Positions 5,717 through 7,216 of a stretch of 7,216 bases of DNA are shown in pieces. The position numbers and the translations under genes are program-made. Below the pieces are notes generated by a model. That model was given only the letters and a program-made list of their open reading frames with translations. It did no database searches and was not told where the DNA came from. Position 1 is the stretch's first letter. The number at the start of each line of letters is the position of its first letter. The DNA comes from an uncultured Acidobacteriota bacterium (GTDB lineage: Bacteria > Acidobacteriota > Terriglobia > Bryobacterales > Bryobacteraceae), in NCBI GenBank assembly GCA_937952345.1, contig CALFYN010000740.1, positions 1 through 7,216 of the forward strand, read 5' to 3'.

Positions 5717-6995
5717 GCGATCGCCAGGCCCATTCGGCGGGGCCGTAGCGGTAGTACTTGAGCCAGATAGGGCTCCAGACGAGATTGACGACCCACATGC
5801 CGAGCACGAACCAGATGAGTTGTGCGCGCTCGTATTGGGCGAAGAGGCCGAGGCCGTAGCCGTTGAATACAAAGGTGAGGACGATGGATGTGAGCAGGTA
5901 GTTGCTGAGCGCGGTGCGGCCGACGGCGGCGAGCAGAAAACGCAGCCATCCCAGAACGCCCGCCTTACAGATGATCATCACCAGTCCGATGTAGGCGCCA
6001 GCGACCAGGAATCGCCCCGGGTCGGCGGTGGAGGCGATGTAGCCCATAAACTCCGGGACGGCGAACCCACTCGATGCCCATCGGCTGGCGGCCCAATAGT
6101 GCAGCGGCGCGCCGATCAGGAACCCCGCTGCCACCAGCATGGAATAGAAGCGATAGCTGCGTGAGGCGTCGAACACGCCGGCTTTGGCGAGCCCCATGCC
6201 CAGCACCAGCATGCCAAGCACATCGAGAAAAATGAACTGGAAGAACATGACGAACTGAAACTGCGCCGCCTGTCCGGTGCGGAGTTTGAGATTTTCCACC
6301 CAGCCGCCGCCGTGCTTTTGGATTTCTTTCTCGACATCTTCTTTGGCAGGCTGGAACATCTCTTTCAGCGCGCTCCATTCCTTGGATGCGGCTTTTTGCT
6401 CGTCGGTGGGTTTGCCTCCCGCCGCTACAACCTTGTCGTGCTGTTCGGCGTTCGTTTGCATCTCCCGGATGGCAAACATGCCGCCGATGCCTTGCATGGA
6501 GTGCAGGGAAATGATGACGGCGGCGGTAATGATCAAGGCTTTGGCGCTTGCTTTGCGCAGGGGAAATATGAGCAGGCCGACAACGCCGTAGGCGTAGAGG
6601 ATATCGCCATACCAGATGAGGTGGGCGTGTATGAGGCCAATGGCGATCAGCCACATCGTGCGGCGATAGTAGATATCGGCGGCTTCGATGCCCGCGCCGC
6701 GTGCTTCGGCGCGTGACGTGAGAATGAACGCGCTGGTGCCGAAGAGCATGGAGAAGATGGCCCGCATCTTGCCATCGAAGAGCGCCATGTGCACCAGCCA
6801 CGATGTGAGATTGCTGCCGGTTGCGCCCCCGAAAACTGCTGGGTTCATGTAGGCGCCGAATGGCAAAGCGAAGGCATTGATGTTGAGCAGGAGAATCCCC
6901 AGGAGAGAGAAGCCACGGAGCACGTCTATGGATTCGATGCGGTCCTCGGCGCGGACGGGGGAGACGCGGATCGGTTCGGAACGTTCCTCAGTCAT
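5616..6995 (-). CDS. DUF418 (YeiB-type) multi-spanning membrane protein
   Basis: This is a 459-residue inner-membrane protein with about ten hydrophobic segments. The family signature is clear at both ends: RIESIDVLRGFSLLGILLLN (19-38) and MLFGTSAFIL (83-92) near the N-terminus, and the C-terminal DUF418 part with GRTALSNYLLTS (359-370), VNLVWSPIWLKYYRYGPAEW (403-422) and SLTYWKRQP (426-434). DUF418/YeiB proteins are thought to be transport-related, but their substrate is not established. A hydrophilic, charged segment of about 65 residues (177-241) separates the fifth hydrophobic segment from the next and would be a large extramembrane loop. Residues after about 435 are a Pro/Ser-rich tail encoded entirely over the end of the convergent gene. 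The ATG at 6995 has no Shine-Dalgarno sequence; a short leader from the palindromic promoter region at 7003-7027 is likely. Confidence 0.92.
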   Translation of the reverse strand: MTEERSEPIRVSPVRAEDRIESIDVLRGFSLLGILLLNINAFALPFGAYMNPAVFGGATGSNLTSWLVHMALFDGKMRAIFSMLFGTSAFILTSRAEARGAGIEAADIYYRRTMWLIAIGLIHAHLIWYGDILYAYGVVGLLIFPLRKASAKALIITAAVIISLHSMQGIGGMFAIREMQTNAEQHDKVVAAGGKPTDEQKAASKEWSALKEMFQPAKEDVEKEIQKHGGGWVENLKLRTGQAAQFQFVMFFQFIFLDVLGMLVLGMGLAKAGVFDASRSYRFYSMLVAAGFLIGAPLHYWAASRWASSGFAVPEFMGYIASTADPGRFLVAGAYIGLVMIICKAGVLGWLRFLLAAVGRTALSNYLLTSIVLTFVFNGYGLGLFAQYERAQLIWFVLGMWVVNLVWSPIWLKYYRYGPAEWAWRSLTYWKRQPLAREESSAPAPHFPTPDPDIADTSR

Positions 6996-7002
6996 GATTC
7001 GG

Positions 7003-7027
7003 GTACTCTAGCATATGCTAAGAGTAC
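7003..7027. promoter_or_regulatory. 25-base near-palindrome with back-to-back -10 boxes between divergent genes
   Basis: GTACTC (7003-7008) pairs with GAGTAC (7022-7027), and TAGCAT (7009-7014) with ATGCTA (7015-7020); a single extra A at 7021 is the only imperfection. The symmetric core yields TATGCT on both strands (plus 7014-7019, minus complement of 7010-7015), a moderate -10 match in each direction. Starts placed from these boxes would give leaders of about 8-9 bases for both the DUF418 gene and the YdcF gene, neither of which has a Shine-Dalgarno sequence. The site could be one bidirectional promoter, an operator for a dimeric repressor, or both. No good -35 boxes are seen. Confidence 0.5.
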
Positions 7028-7034
7028 GAATTCG

Positions 7035-7216
7035 ATGAAGCGCTGGATCCTTGCATGCACCCTGCTGCTGGCAACCTGCGCCGCACTCTACCTGTGGCGT
7101 TTGATGGTGGCCATTGAAAGGCAGGCGGGCATCGACGAAGCGCAGCCGGCGGATGTGATCGTGGTGCTGGGGGCGGCGGAGTATCGGGGGAAGCCATCGC
7201 CGGTGCTGCGCGCGCG
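7035..7216 (+). CDS. YdcF family protein (DUF218 domain), N-terminal part only
   Basis: The frame starts with ATG at 7035 and stays open to the right edge, giving 60 complete codons. Residues 2-3 are Lys-Arg, followed by one hydrophobic segment (about 4-23, WILACTLLLATCAALYLW) that would anchor the protein in the inner membrane. After a short linker the start of a DUF218 domain is recognisable: PADVIVVLGAAEYRGKPSP (38-56), corresponding to the first beta-strand and glycine-rich loop of the SanA/ElyC/YdcF group. Members of this group are linked to envelope or peptidoglycan-precursor functions, but the reaction is not established for most. There is no Shine-Dalgarno sequence before the ATG. The C-terminal part lies outside the window, so its integrity cannot be judged. 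Confidence 0.85.
   Translation, partial: MKRWILACTLLLATCAALYLWRLMVAIERQAGIDEAQPADVIVVLGAAEYRGKPSPVLRA

Noticed and set aside
5658..6164. 168-codon plus-strand open frame inside the DUF418 gene
   Set aside because: It is antisense to clearly conserved DUF418 coding sequence and has no recognisable domain. The other overlapping frames within 5616-6995 are rejected likewise.
1..7216. CRISPR array, rRNA, riboswitch or recognisable defence system
   Set aside because: No regularly spaced long repeats, rRNA segments or riboswitch-like conserved folds were seen, and no cas, toxin, nuclease or restriction gene is present.

Overview
The window looks like Acidobacteriota DNA, possibly a Solibacter/Bryobacter-type soil lineage. 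This is an inference from gene content: a large Oar-like TonB-dependent receptor with an N-terminal carboxypeptidase-regulatory-like domain, a Tat-exported TIM-barrel protein, a DUF418 (YeiB-type) membrane protein and a YdcF/DUF218 protein. No rRNA or species marker is present to confirm it.

Bases 1-931 appear to be the right-hand end of an element integrated in a tRNA gene. The region holds one small helix-turn-helix regulator (194-646), whose promoter overlaps a perfect palindrome. A non-coding stretch follows with four helically phased copies of TGG(A/C)GTCC (763-821). It ends in the 3' part of a proline tRNA: anticodon arm with GGG, variable loop, T-arm, acceptor 3' strand and CCA (882-931). 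The acceptor 5' strand and D-arm are absent, which is what tRNA-targeting integrases leave at the distal end of their element. The intact tRNA and the integrase, if they exist, should lie to the left of the window.

From about 932 rightwards the sequence reads as ordinary chromosome. A terminator hairpin (955-981) precedes the minus-strand TonB-dependent receptor gene (4571 down to 996). Its divergent partner is a Tat-signal protein with a degenerate aldo/keto-reductase-like barrel (4748-5716). The two share a 176-base intergenic region with two stacked inverted repeats. The barrel gene runs tail to tail into a minus-strand DUF418 membrane protein gene (6995 down to 5616), and the two coding regions overlap by 101 bases. 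The DUF418 gene is divergent from a YdcF-family gene cut by the right edge (7035 onward), and a 25-base near-palindrome fills the gap between them.

The receptor would import a polymeric or chelated substrate across the outer membrane. Its divergent neighbour would be exported in folded form to the periplasm, so the pair could be co-regulated, but nothing in the sequence names the substrate. I see no complete new system. The observations most worth checking are the tRNA-Pro attachment site with its phased repeats, the loss of catalytic residues in the Tat-exported barrel protein, and the convergent overlap.
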